A stretch of 64,000 nt of DNA. Source: Candidatus Bathyarchaeota archaeon. Lineage in GTDB: Archaea; Thermoproteota; Bathyarchaeia; Bathyarchaeales; Bathyarchaeaceae. The notes under the pieces were generated by a model. That model did not search any database. It had not been told where the DNA came from and saw only the letters and a list, made by a program, of their open reading frames with translations. Shown piece by piece: positions 50,214 to 59,175 of this stretch (position 1 is its first letter; each line of letters begins with the position of its first letter). The DNA lies in NCBI GenBank assembly GCA_004376295.1, contig SOJZ01000041.1, positions 46,041-110,040 on the forward strand, read 5' to 3'. The position numbers were made by a program, and so were the translations under genes.

Positions 50214-50966
50214 ATGGATTATCAGATTAAGTACAGTCCAGCCTATTCGTTGTTAGAAGTTAGTTTAGAGCCTAATGAGGTTATTGTGGCGGAAGCTGGT
50301 GCTATGGTCTATATGACTCCTCAGATCATGGTTAAGACACGGAAGAGGGAGAAGAAGAGCTTATGGAAGAGCATTAAGGGTGCCGTTCTGGGCGCAGAAT
50401 CCTTCTTCGTCAACGAATACACTGCAGAGAAAGGCCCAGGTAAGGTCGGCTTCGTTCCAGCACCTGTCGGAGACATAAAACAGCTTGAGGTAAAATCTGG
50501 GAAGGGTCTCATTCTTCAAAAGGGTGCTTATGTAGCTTCCACAAGCGATGTTCACTTGGACACAGAATGGCAGGGATTCAAGAAAGGCCTCTTTGGACAG
50601 AGCCTATTTATGCTTAAGGTTTCTGGAGAGGGCCAACTGTTCGTGAACGCCTTCGGAGCTATCGATCATCACAGTCTCAAGGGCGGCGAATCCTTAATCG
50701 TGGATAACTATCACTTGGTAGCCTTCGACGACACCTGCAAATACGATGTCAAGAAGTTCGGCGGATTAAAATCCACAATACTAGGAGGAGAGGGCTTAAT
50801 TACCGAAGTCAAAGGTCCAGGGGAAGTATACATCCAAACCAAGAATGTACGCGAATTTACTGATTGGCTTTGGGAACTGCTGCACGATAGGGTAGAAAGA
50901 ACTGCCCAAAGAGCCGCTGAGGGAAAGGGGAAGAAGGGCGGTTTTAGTTTCGGGAAACGTTTCTAA
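50214..50966 (+). CDS. AIM24/TIGR00266-family protein
   Basis: 250 residues. The pattern YSLLEVSLEPNEVIVAEAGA, MVYMTPQIMVKTR, KSGKGLILQKGAYVAS, GEGQLFVNAFGAI and GGEGLITEVKGPGEVYIQTK defines the family (beta-helical fold related to Tryptophan-RNA-binding attenuation-like barrels). Function poorly known; mitochondrial relatives affect inner membrane structure. The C-terminus is Gly/Lys-rich. TATA CTTATATC lies about 53 nt upstream. Confidence 0.92.
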   Translation: MDYQIKYSPAYSLLEVSLEPNEVIVAEAGAMVYMTPQIMVKTRKREKKSLWKSIKGAVLGAESFFVNEYTAEKGPGKVGFVPAPVGDIKQLEVKSGKGLILQKGAYVASTSDVHLDTEWQGFKKGLFGQSLFMLKVSGEGQLFVNAFGAIDHHSLKGGESLIVDNYHLVAFDDTCKYDVKKFGGLKSTILGGEGLITEVKGPGEVYIQTKNVREFTDWLWELLHDRVERTAQRAAEGKGKKGGFSFGKRF

Positions 50967-50986
50967 TTCAGGTTCTAATGTGCACA

Positions 50987-50997
50987 CATGCATGCAT
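50987..50997. repeat. CATGCATGCAT motif
   Basis: Copy 21 nt after the AIM24-like gene stop. Confidence 0.8.
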
Positions 50998-51067
50998 CTA
51001 TTTCCAGGGTACACAAAGAATTCAACATGGACATTCATGTCCTTTAAGCCCCTGTTCATTCCGGTAG

Positions 51068-51077
51068 ATGCATGCAT
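51068..51077. repeat. ATGCATGCAT motif touching a stop codon
   Basis: Copy whose last base is part of the TGA stop of the minus-strand gene at 51077. Confidence 0.85.
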
Positions 51078-51352
51078 CAGATTACGCTTCCATAAAAGGT
51101 TACAAGGAACATCGCTTCCCCGGGAAAATAGACAAAAGAAACAAATGGAAGCTTTTTGAAGGACTTGGGCACATCACTCAGCGGCATGGTTTCGCCCAGA
51201 TAGTTGAATAATGCATCCGGTCCACCAAGATGTTCCATAACCTTTGCATAAGCGTACTCTTCTGTGATCCAAGGAGCCCAAGCAATCAAACAAACTATAA
51301 TCAAACCAACTGCAACCAGAACAGAAAGGATAATTTTGTTACGTCTTATCAT
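51077..51352 (-). CDS. small single-pass membrane or secreted protein
   Basis: 91 residues. N-terminal membrane helix (KIILSVLVAVGLIIVCLIAW) followed by a hydrophilic extracytoplasmic part (YAYAKVMEHLGGPDALFNYL). No family recognised. The stop codon overlaps a TGCATGC motif. Monocistronic. Confidence 0.6.
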   Translation of the reverse strand: MIRRNKIILSVLVAVGLIIVCLIAWAPWITEEYAYAKVMEHLGGPDALFNYLGETMPLSDVPKSFKKLPFVSFVYFPGEAMFLVTFYGSVI

Positions 51353-51514
51353 TTTTCTCCTTCTCTAATACGAATTTAACGATCGTGATAAACATAATCA
51401 CCGTGCGCGCCCTTACGAGAAAAACTCTGGAGGTCTGCTAGCATTCCACTATTTTGGGCAGTTCACACAAATTTAAAACTATATGGGATCTTATCATAAC
51501 CATAGTGATGCCAT

Positions 51515-52024
51515 ATGCCTGAAGTTCTAATCATCTATTATTCACGGTCTGGTAATACAAAGGAAATGGCTGAGTCAATAGCCAAGGGTGTGAAGAAAGT
51601 TAAGGGTGTGGAAGTGAAGGTGAAGACTGTGCAAGAGGCTAGAGTTGAGGAGTTGCTTGATGTTGACGGCGTAGTTTTTGGGTCTCCAACCTACTATGGG
51701 TCGATGGCTTCCGAGGTTAAGAAGTTCATAGATGACAGCGTCAGATTCCATGGAAAACTGGAGGGAAAAGTTGGTGGAGCTTTTTCCTCGTCAGCCAACA
51801 TAGCTGGCGGTAATGAGACGACAATAATGGATATTTTGAAATCCCTGTTGATCCATGGTATGATAATTCAGGGATCGTCGAAGGGAGATCACTATGGACC
51901 TGTTTCTATAGGGAAACCCGATGAGAGAAGCAAAAGCTTGTGTATACAGTATGGTGAAAGAATAGCTAAACTCGTTTTAAGAACACAACCAGTTTCACAA
52001 CACGCGCGACAAGACGTGCCCTGA
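51515..52024 (+). CDS. flavodoxin / WrbA-like NAD(P)H:quinone oxidoreductase
   Basis: 169 residues. FMN phosphate loop YSRSGNTKEMAESIAKG, GSPTYYGSMASEVKKFIDDS and SSANIAGGNETTIMDILKSL are typical of the NQO/WrbA-type flavodoxin family. It carries out two-electron quinone reduction or acts as an electron carrier. The C-terminal tail is short. The TatD gene begins 14 nt after its stop, so the two may be co-transcribed. Confidence 0.93.
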   Translation: MPEVLIIYYSRSGNTKEMAESIAKGVKKVKGVEVKVKTVQEARVEELLDVDGVVFGSPTYYGSMASEVKKFIDDSVRFHGKLEGKVGGAFSSSANIAGGNETTIMDILKSLLIHGMIIQGSSKGDHYGPVSIGKPDERSKSLCIQYGERIAKLVLRTQPVSQHARQDVP

Positions 52025-52037
52025 AGGAAGCTGAAAC

Positions 52038-52802
52038 ATGCTAGTTGACACGCACGCGCACCTCCAATGGGCAAGCTTTGGCAAAGACAGAGAAAAAGCG
52101 ATAAGCCGCGCCAGAAAAGCCGGCGTGGAACACATAGTAAACATCGGATTTGACCTCAATGGCAGCAGAAAGGCCATCGAACTAGCTGAAAAATACAATG
52201 GATTTTATGCAACAGTAGGAATTCATCCTCACAACGCTAGTCAGCTGAACCAAAATGTCTTAGATGAACTAAGGAAACTATCTGAAAATCCAAAGGTTGT
52301 GGCCATCGGGGAGATCGGACTAGACTACTACCGAAACCTATCTCCTAGAGAAACCCAGAAGAAAGCCTTCGAAGCTCAACTGTTTCTAGCCGAAGAGCTG
52401 AAGTTGCCGGTTGTAATCCACAACAGAGAAGCACATGTCGATACTCTCAAAATGCTTTCAAAATTTGAAGGAAAAATCGAGGGCATAATGCACTGCTTCT
52501 CAGGGAATAGAGAAATGGCTGAACGATGTGTCAAGTCAAACTTCTGCATATCCTTTGCAGGACCCGTCACCTTCCCCAACTCCCACGAATTACGCAGAAT
52601 TGCCAAATGGACAGATTTGAATGAGATACTACTAGAAACCGACAGCCCTTGGCTTGCCCCTCAAGATAAGCGAGGAAAACGAAATGAACCAGCCTTCCTC
52701 CCCTTCATAGCTAAAAAAATCGCAGAGCTTAAAGGAATCTCTGTAGATGAACTAGCCGAAGCAACTACAGAAAACGCTAAAGAAGTCTTTCAACTACCCT
52801 AG
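52038..52802 (+). CDS. tatD: TatD-family metal-dependent DNase
   Basis: 254 residues. All motifs of the TatD amidohydrolase barrel are present: VDTHAHLQ (HxH), GEIGLDYYRN, VIHNREAHVDTL, HCFSGNREMAERC and ETDSPWLAPQ. It is a 3'-5' exonuclease/endonuclease involved in DNA repair or degradation. Full length. It follows the flavodoxin gene closely. Confidence 0.95.
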   Translation: MLVDTHAHLQWASFGKDREKAISRARKAGVEHIVNIGFDLNGSRKAIELAEKYNGFYATVGIHPHNASQLNQNVLDELRKLSENPKVVAIGEIGLDYYRNLSPRETQKKAFEAQLFLAEELKLPVVIHNREAHVDTLKMLSKFEGKIEGIMHCFSGNREMAERCVKSNFCISFAGPVTFPNSHELRRIAKWTDLNEILLETDSPWLAPQDKRGKRNEPAFLPFIAKKIAELKGISVDELAEATTENAKEVFQLP

Positions 52803-53171
52803 TGCACGCCGCAATACTGCATTCGACATAAGAGAAGGGAATTTGCGGGGAGCATCTCCAGATTCCTCCGTTGAACACCTGCTTTTAGGTAACACTGTTG
52901 ATAGTTGCAATATCTGCATTTTGTGGAATGAACAATCATGAAAGGGTTCTTCTATACGCACCACTGTCTAAAGTCATTTTGTAAAAAATGGGGGAGAGGT
53001 GAATTTCAGATTTCTATGCTTTCCTTTGCTTCTCACCCCAAATCTTGTGCGTACTCTACAGGGTATCCAGTCGATTCCTAGAATAAGGATCAGCTCTTTT
53101 GTGCGTCAGATATTTTGGGTTAGATTTATATGGACAGGTGGCATCTGAACAAGAACTAGGTCGTGTGAATT
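52803..53171 (+). promoter_or_regulatory. 369-nt gap with the promoter of the thiolase operon
   Basis: A TATA box TTTATAT (53125-53131) lies about 45 nt ahead of the thiolase ATG. A G-rich run (GGGGGAGAGG, near 52990) and a C-rich run (CTCACCCC, near 53033) may pair loosely. There is no clear TGCATGCA motif; only TGCACGC occurs at 52803. I see no gene here. Confidence 0.45.
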
Positions 53172-54461
53172 ATGGCTAGAGACGAGAGAGTGGCTATTTG
53201 CGATGGAGGCATATTTCGCCCTGATCTTTGGCACGGGGAAAATGCAGAAGAAGGCGTAGCTACAGCTTATCAAGATTTGCTTAAGAACATACCTAACTTA
53301 ACGGCAGATGACATAGACGCACTATGCATGAGCTATTTTAGCGATCACTTGAATGGGCAGCTATGTATGGGCTGGATAATACAAGATTATCTAGGCTTAC
53401 ATAATAAGCCAGGTTACAGAGTTGAGTCCGGTGGATCCACATCAATAGATGCTATAGTTAATGCTTACTATATGATAAAGTCAGGAATGTTTGACGTTAT
53501 ATTGATTCCTGGCTGGGAGTGGATGTGCGAGGTTTCCGTTGCTGCAACAAATGAAATGATCGCTTCAGCTGCAGACACTGATTGGGACTTTCCAGTTGGT
53601 GGATATTACAATGCATTCTATGCCGCTCTTGAAGTTCGACATATGCAATTATATGGAGAAACCTGCGAAGATCTTGGCAAGATTGCCGTCAAAAACCACA
53701 ACAATTCCACTCATTGGCCCTATTCTCAATGGGTGAGCCAGCACGGCACTGCTCCCATAACACTGGATGATTACTGGAAGAACAGGCTAGTATGCTGGCC
53801 CTATAGAGTTCTCAACTGTGCTCTAATGAGCGAGGGGGCCTGTGTTCTATTGATGGCAACAGAATCAAAAGCTCGCCGGTTCACTGATACACCTATGTGG
53901 ATAACGGGGGTTGGTTTAGGGACAGATTCGATGAGGCCAGGAGATAGAACGGCTGATTTTGCCTATGAAGGGATGAAGGACGAGGCGAAGATATATCCCG
54001 ACTTTGTTGAGCCGATAAAAACGCCTTACCCAGATATGGCAAACTTTGCCTCTTTGCACATAGCTGCAAAAAGAGCATACCCTCAGGCAGGTATAACCAA
54101 TCCACTAAAAGAATTAGATCTGATGGAGCTTTTCGCTCCCTATGACGGCGTTGAACTTTGTTTATGGGAAGATTTGATGCTTTGCCCTAGAGGAGAAGGA
54201 AAAACCCTGATAAGGGAAGGAATAGTTGAATATGGTGGTGAATGCCCGTCCAACCTCAGCGGAGGTTTGACAGCATCAGGACACCCTGTGGGCGCTACAA
54301 GTCTCTATTATACACTCTTCTTATATTGGCAGCTTGCTGGAAAGATAAAAGAAAAATGTGGCCCGAATGGTTTACAGGTACCAGATGCAAGAAAAGCGCT
54401 TATTACCGGACATGGCGGAACTGGTTGCCAAGGGGCCGTGGTAACTTTCGAAGGTGATTAA
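53172..54461 (+). CDS. thiolase-like protein lacking the nucleophilic Cys
   Basis: 429 residues. Thiolase fold with GHPVGA (His of the GHP motif) and GHGGTGCQGA near the C-terminus. At the place of the NACAS nucleophile the sequence is SGGSTS: Gly88 replaces the Cys seen in the second thiolase (Cys89 at 55479). It may have a non-catalytic or altered role, perhaps substrate binding in a complex with the DUF35 protein encoded 15 nt downstream. Two thiolase/DUF35 pairs follow each other here. Confidence 0.88.
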   Translation: MARDERVAICDGGIFRPDLWHGENAEEGVATAYQDLLKNIPNLTADDIDALCMSYFSDHLNGQLCMGWIIQDYLGLHNKPGYRVESGGSTSIDAIVNAYYMIKSGMFDVILIPGWEWMCEVSVAATNEMIASAADTDWDFPVGGYYNAFYAALEVRHMQLYGETCEDLGKIAVKNHNNSTHWPYSQWVSQHGTAPITLDDYWKNRLVCWPYRVLNCALMSEGACVLLMATESKARRFTDTPMWITGVGLGTDSMRPGDRTADFAYEGMKDEAKIYPDFVEPIKTPYPDMANFASLHIAAKRAYPQAGITNPLKELDLMELFAPYDGVELCLWEDLMLCPRGEGKTLIREGIVEYGGECPSNLSGGLTASGHPVGATSLYYTLFLYWQLAGKIKEKCGPNGLQVPDARKALITGHGGTGCQGAVVTFEGD

Positions 54462-54476
54462 AAAGGAGAGAATGAA

Positions 54477-55283
54477 ATGACAGAAGTTGGAATTGAAGAA
54501 AGAAAATTAAAAGTAAGGAAAATAAAGCGTACAAGGCGTGAAGCAAAATACAAACATTATCCAATAGTGGAAGACCACTCAACAGCGGCTCATGAATACT
54601 GGGAACCAATAGTCAATACAGGATTATGGGCAATCAAGGGATATCAGATTCTAAAGGGCCCTTGTGGCGGGGGTACGGTTGAAGAAGCTCTAAAGAGAGA
54701 GCCAAAAGAATTCATGGTGATAGATCGCGCCGCTTTTGCGTTATATTCCCATAGTTATGGGCTGGTTTCACCTTTCTTTAGAGGATTACTAGAGGGAAAG
54801 CTAAAAGGAACAAAATGTCCCAAGTGCGGCACACTATACTGTCCTCCCAGAGTTCATTGTTGGAATCCCAAATGTAGAGTAGCTGATTGTGAATGGGTCG
54901 ATCTTCCATTGACGGGTGTTATCCATACTTTTACCGTGCAGTGCCTTGCAGCAGCTCCTTTTGAGCACCAATTGCCGTTCTCAATGGGTTGGGTCAAAAT
55001 TGATGGTGCTGATACTACTTTAGCCATGATGTTTCATATAGCCCCAAGGGAACTCTTCATCGGGCAAAAGGTAAAAATTAAGTTTGTGCCGAAGGAACAG
55101 CGAAAAGGGGATTTGACGGATTGCTATGCTGTGGCAGTCCTAGGACAGAAGGTCCCAGAGTGGGCTTGTCTCCAGAAGGATCCAAAAAAGTTAGAGTCTT
55201 TGGAGACATCAATGAAACAGACTATTCAATTCATCAAAAAGAGGTACGGTATAGACAACAGCCCTGAAGTGCGGGGTTGGTAA
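54477..55283 (+). CDS. DUF35 OB-fold zinc-ribbon protein (acyl-CoA associated), large form
   Basis: 268 residues. The zinc ribbon CPKCGTLYCPP ... CWNPKCR plus OB fold (TGVIHTFTVQCLAAAPFEHQ) is the DUF35 module that bridges thiolase and its partners (as in HMG-CoA synthesis and in Bbs-type beta-oxidation). The ~110 residues ahead of the ribbon are unusual; they resemble the extended DUF35 of other archaeal thiolase partners. It probably pairs with the preceding thiolase-like protein. Confidence 0.88.
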   Translation: MTEVGIEERKLKVRKIKRTRREAKYKHYPIVEDHSTAAHEYWEPIVNTGLWAIKGYQILKGPCGGGTVEEALKREPKEFMVIDRAAFALYSHSYGLVSPFFRGLLEGKLKGTKCPKCGTLYCPPRVHCWNPKCRVADCEWVDLPLTGVIHTFTVQCLAAAPFEHQLPFSMGWVKIDGADTTLAMMFHIAPRELFIGQKVKIKFVPKEQRKGDLTDCYAVAVLGQKVPEWACLQKDPKKLESLETSMKQTIQFIKKRYGIDNSPEVRGW

Positions 55284-55362
55284 TTAGGACATAATTTACA
55301 CCAGAATGCAGAGCATTCTACTCATCCACATTCGCGCACGCAGAAAAGCTTCTGATTGTCTT

Positions 55363-55374
55363 TGCATGCATGCA
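55363..55374. repeat. TGCATGCATGCA palindrome
   Basis: A 12-bp copy in the 195-nt gap between the two thiolase/DUF35 pairs, the only one within this region. Confidence 0.85.
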
Positions 55375-55478
55375 GAGGTTTTGCAGAAGACATCTCCACT
55401 TCTGAATGAAATACTTTTATCCTTCCTTAATGAGATTGCTAAGTTCCAAGCAAACTCGGTGAAAGGAGGTTCCGCTAG

Positions 55479-56651
55479 TTGATTGGCAAACCGTTAGCAA
55501 CCATAGTCTCAGCTGGACTATCAAAATTCGGAAGAAGAGAAGGACTATATGGCAGAGAGCTTTTCGCAGAAGCCGCAAAAGAAGCCTATGATAGATGCCC
55601 CAATCTCATTCCTAAAAAGGACATTAAAGCACTTTTCGTCGGGCATATGGGCGAATCTTATGAACATCAGGGACACACAGGACCAACACTTGCTGACTGG
55701 GCTGGCTTACTTCCCGTACAAGCAACGAGAATTGAAAACGCATGCGCATCCTCAGGAGTAGCGTTAGCATTAGGGGTTTCCGCCGTATTCTCAGGCATGT
55801 ACGACATAGTGATGGTTGGCGGAGTAGAAAAAATGACCCATCGAACCACGTCTGACGTAACTGAATTCTTAGCAATGGCCTCAGACTTTCCATTTGAACA
55901 ATGGCACGGAATAACGTTTCCAGGACTATACGCCCTCATGGCAACGGCGCACATGCACAGGTATGGAACGACAGAAGAACAGATGGCAATGGTTGCGGTG
56001 AAAAACCACCATAACGGAGCTCTGAACCCCAAGGCGCATATGCAGAAGGAAGTGACGCTGGAAAAGGCGATGTCGTCCAGAGTAATCGCTTGGCCGCTGA
56101 AACTGTATGACTGCTCCTTGATAACGGACGGAGCCAGCTGCTTGATTTTGACAAAACCTGAACTCGCCAAGAAATTTACGGACACCCCAGTGCACATTAT
56201 AGGTTCAGGACAAGCAAGCGACGCCATAGGCTTGTACGAAAGAGAAGACATTACCACTCTAAAGGCGGGCAAGCTTGCGGGTCAAGAAGCCTACAATAAG
56301 GCTAAGGTTAAGCCTCAAGACGTCGACATCGCAGAAGTTCACGACTGTTTCACCATCGCGGAGATCATTGCATATGAGGACCTCGGCTTTTGTAAGCCCG
56401 GAAAAGGAGGAAGCTTGGTAGAAGAGGGCGCCACTGAGATTGGAGGAAAGATTCCTGTTAACACCAGTGGAGGCTTGAAATCGAAGGGGCATCCCGTGGG
56501 AGCGACTGGAGTCGGTCAAGCCTATGAGATATACTTACAACTAACCGGCCAAGCTGAAAAAAGACAGGTGGAAGGAGCTGAAATTGGGCTAAGCCATAAC
56601 GTAGGTGGTTCAGGCGCCACTGCAACCTTGCACATTTACAGGAGAGGATGA
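55479..56651 (+). CDS. thiolase (acetyl-CoA acetyltransferase / SCP2-like)
   Basis: 390 residues from a TTG, with GGAGG upstream. IENACASSG (Cys89 nucleophile), KSKGHPVGATG and SHNVGGSGA motifs are intact; the third position is His-Asn-Val rather than Cys, as in SCP2-type thiolases. It catalyses acyl-CoA thiolysis or acetoacetyl-CoA formation. Its stop overlaps the DUF35 gene by 4 nt, so the two are translationally coupled. No HMG-CoA synthase is nearby, so a link to beta-oxidation-like degradation is as likely as mevalonate synthesis. Confidence 0.93.
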   Translation: MIGKPLATIVSAGLSKFGRREGLYGRELFAEAAKEAYDRCPNLIPKKDIKALFVGHMGESYEHQGHTGPTLADWAGLLPVQATRIENACASSGVALALGVSAVFSGMYDIVMVGGVEKMTHRTTSDVTEFLAMASDFPFEQWHGITFPGLYALMATAHMHRYGTTEEQMAMVAVKNHHNGALNPKAHMQKEVTLEKAMSSRVIAWPLKLYDCSLITDGASCLILTKPELAKKFTDTPVHIIGSGQASDAIGLYEREDITTLKAGKLAGQEAYNKAKVKPQDVDIAEVHDCFTIAEIIAYEDLGFCKPGKGGSLVEEGATEIGGKIPVNTSGGLKSKGHPVGATGVGQAYEIYLQLTGQAEKRQVEGAEIGLSHNVGGSGATATLHIYRRG

Positions 56652-57052
56652 AAATGGCTGAAACTTTTCCGTTCACAATAGAACAGTTCTACAAGTTTGT
56701 GAGTGAAAGAAAGCTGATGGCTGCCAAATGCAAGAAGTGTGGAACAATGCTTCTGCCGCCTAGGCCCATGTGCACGAAATGTTTTTCATCGGATTTGGAG
56801 TGGGTTGAACTCAGAAACAAAGGAAAACTTTTGACTTACACTGTGATTCACGTTTCGTCTAAGCAGTTTGAGTCGTTGATTCCTTACGCTGTGGGTATTG
56901 TGGAATTGGAAGATGGTCCAAAACTGCCTGGCATGATTCAAGACGTTGAGCCTGAAAAAATTAGTGTAGGCATGAGCTTGGAAGTTGACTTCGACACGAC
57001 CATACCTTCTGAATGGCCTACGTGGCCTCGATATTTCTTTAAACCATCCTGA
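56648..57052 (+). CDS. DUF35 OB-fold zinc-ribbon protein, short form
   Basis: 134 residues: zinc ribbon CKKCGTMLLPPRPMCTKC, followed by OB fold LLTYTVIHVSSKQFESLIPY, GIVELEDGPKLPGMI. It is the canonical size of the thiolase-partner DUF35. It channels CoA substrates in the archaeal thiolase complex. It overlaps the thiolase gene by 4 nt. It ends about 57 nt before the convergent HAD gene. Confidence 0.94.
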   Translation: MKMAETFPFTIEQFYKFVSERKLMAAKCKKCGTMLLPPRPMCTKCFSSDLEWVELRNKGKLLTYTVIHVSSKQFESLIPYAVGIVELEDGPKLPGMIQDVEPEKISVGMSLEVDFDTTIPSEWPTWPRYFFKPS

Positions 57053-57108
57053 CTTGTTGCTAAAACAGAATCCCGTTCGAAAAGCGTATTCCTTTTGACT
57101 AAGACGGT

Positions 57109-57789
57109 TCATGACTTATTGAGTTGTTGTATCAGAGTCGGTAGCTCAGTGAATGATGAAGCTATGTAGGTAGCTCCCGCACGAGTTAATTCTTGGAGAG
57201 AGGAGATGCCGGTGACTACACCTATCGCAATGACATTGAGTTCATGAGCGCACATCATGTCCCACACGCTGTCGCCTACAACTATTCCCTCTTCAGGCTT
57301 AACATTCAGTTTACCCAATACAGCTTCCAAATGGGCTGAATCTGGTTTAACCGCCGAGCCAAAATCACGAGTAATTACTACATTAAAGAAAGATTCAAGT
57401 CGAAAACACTTGATAATATAGCTTACTGATTTTTCGCCGTTTAGAGTGAAAAGCGCCATCTTTAACCCTTTTTTCTTAAGAACTTTGAGCGTTTCCAAGA
57501 CGCCAGGTATCAGACGGGTCGACCGAGCAGCCTCTAACTCGTGACCGCCAACCAACGAAAGCACGGCTTTTTTACTCTTTATCATCTCTTGTTCGCCCTT
57601 GCCGTTGTTTTTCATATAGATTTCCATTTTCTTCAGCATTTCAAACACGCTTTCATTCATGGAAAAGATGGATTGAGGGAAGCTTTGATTAGTGAGAAAC
57701 TGTATGACCTCTGCTCTTACGGCTTTATAATTGAGGTTGAAATCTATGATGGTTCCGTCGAGATCGAATATCACTGCCTTGATCGTCAA
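57109..57789 (-). CDS. HAD-superfamily hydrolase
   Basis: 226 residues. Motif I FDLDGTIIDFN, motif II FTLNGEKS (Thr), Lys in the FGSAVKPDSA segment and motif IV GDSVWDMMCA are all present, with a helical cap between I and II. It resembles phosphoglycolate phosphatase-like HADs. Substrate cannot be predicted. Divergent from the small winged-helix-like gene. Confidence 0.92.
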   Translation of the reverse strand: MTIKAVIFDLDGTIIDFNLNYKAVRAEVIQFLTNQSFPQSIFSMNESVFEMLKKMEIYMKNNGKGEQEMIKSKKAVLSLVGGHELEAARSTRLIPGVLETLKVLKKKGLKMALFTLNGEKSVSYIIKCFRLESFFNVVITRDFGSAVKPDSAHLEAVLGKLNVKPEEGIVVGDSVWDMMCAHELNVIAIGVVTGISSLQELTRAGATYIASSFTELPTLIQQLNKS

Positions 57790-57864
57790 TTAGATTCCAT
57801 CCGTCGGTAGTTTAAGAGAGGCTTTATTGCTTAAGAGCCGAGAGATATAATTTGTGGTTTCAAA

Positions 57865-58089
57865 ATGAGCTTAGAAGATTACGTGGGCAATCCACTCTGG
57901 CCAGTTCTCGTAGAAACAGTTCACGCCATGATCATGTATTCCCATCACAAGGCTTACACTAGAGACGTGGTTCTCCATGAACAGCCAGACATAACGTCCC
58001 AAAATCTAGCGACAAAACTCAGCATACCGTTAGGTGAAGCACTTGTTATTCTCCACGAACTTCAAAAACAGAAACCTGAAAGCAAATAA
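57865..58089 (+). CDS. small helix-turn-helix-like protein
   Basis: 74 residues. The C-terminal half (ITSQNLATKLSIPLGEALVI, then LHELQKQ) has the spacing of a winged-helix recognition helix. N-terminal (GNPLWPVLVETVHAMIMYSH) is hydrophobic-helical. Possibly a small DNA-binding regulator. No family assigned. Confidence 0.55.
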   Translation: MSLEDYVGNPLWPVLVETVHAMIMYSHHKAYTRDVVLHEQPDITSQNLATKLSIPLGEALVILHELQKQKPESK

Positions 58090-58113
58090 ACAAAGATCGT
58101 TCCTTAGAAATGA

Positions 58114-59175
58114 TCAAACTATATAGACGGATGATGCTTTGAAGGTGAGAAATACTTTAGAATTAAGGTTAAGTCGCATTTCACTGAACGATAGCTTGGT
58201 AATTTGAGCTACGAATGGCTTTCCCACATCAACATTCAATTTCACGGTTGAACCCAAGTCTGAGATACCGACTATTCTTCCTTCAAAAATATTTCTTGCA
58301 CTCGAGTTAACAGCCTTTCTAGACACAATTATGTCCTCCGGTCTTACCAAAACTGTTACTTTTCCAGATTTTTTCAAGGCAGCCTCTATCTGCACTGCAT
58401 CACCGACCTCTATTAGCGAAGTACCATCCTCACGTATTCTTGCGATACCTGAAAAGACATTTTCAAGCATGGCAAAACTTGCCAAATTCTTTGACGCGCT
58501 CCCAAATATTTCCGAGGCTGTTCCAATTTCCGCTATTTTGCCTCTAAGAAGCAGGGCAACTCTTTCCGTGATACTTTCCGCTTGAAACATGTTGTGGGTT
58601 GTCGTTACTATGGTAGTATTGTATTCACGATTGACCCTTGCGATGGCTTCTTCAATAATTGACGCATTTTTCGGGTCCAGATTTGCTGTTGGTTCATCTA
58701 AGAGTAGGAGCTCAGTATTCAGGGTCAAAGCTCTAGCAAGTGAAACTCTTTGCTGTTCTCCTCCAGATAATTTCTTTGTTTGTCGCTTTTCATAGCCTTC
58801 TAATCTCACAAGTTCTAAAATTTCTCGGATTCTTTCTTCAATTTCTCTCTTGGAACATTTTCTTAACCTGAGTCCGTATGCAATGTTGTTATAAACGGTT
58901 GTATCGAAAAGGGCAGTTTTCTGAAAAACCATAGTGCATTTAGTTCTCATATGATTACGGTTATTGTCGTTAATCCCAGCACCGTCAAAGTAGATTTCTC
59001 CTTCTGTTGGTTTGTCTAAGAAGGCCATCATCCTCAGTAAAGTGGTTTTTCCAGATCCATTTGGGCCTATTATAGTTAATATCTCACTTCGCTTAACTTC
59101 AAGGTTAACATTATCAAGGGCTGTTACATCTTCATAGCGTTTAGTCAGACCTTGAAGCTTCACAAAGCAATTCAT
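58114..59175 (-). CDS. tupC: tungstate ABC transporter ATPase
   Basis: 353 residues. Walker A GPNGSGKTT, signature LSGGEQQRVSLARAL, Walker B LLLLDEPTANLD, switch TTHNMFQAESI. The C-terminal ~120 residues (DAVQIEAALKKSGKVTVLVR, EGRIVGISDLGSTVKLNVDV) are a MOP/TOBE regulatory domain typical of molybdate/tungstate importers, suggesting oxyanion feedback. It overlaps tupB by 4 nt. Third gene of tupABC. Confidence 0.94.
   Translation of the reverse strand: MNCFVKLQGLTKRYEDVTALDNVNLEVKRSEILTIIGPNGSGKTTLLRMMAFLDKPTEGEIYFDGAGINDNNRNHMRTKCTMVFQKTALFDTTVYNNIAYGLRLRKCSKREIEERIREILELVRLEGYEKRQTKKLSGGEQQRVSLARALTLNTELLLLDEPTANLDPKNASIIEEAIARVNREYNTTIVTTTHNMFQAESITERVALLLRGKIAEIGTASEIFGSASKNLASFAMLENVFSGIARIREDGTSLIEVGDAVQIEAALKKSGKVTVLVRPEDIIVSRKAVNSSARNIFEGRIVGISDLGSTVKLNVDVGKPFVAQITKLSFSEMRLNLNSKVFLTFKASSVYIV

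Noticed and set aside
52803..53171. A non-coding RNA in the gap before the thiolase operon
   Set aside because: The G-rich and C-rich stretches pair only loosely and no conserved box was seen.
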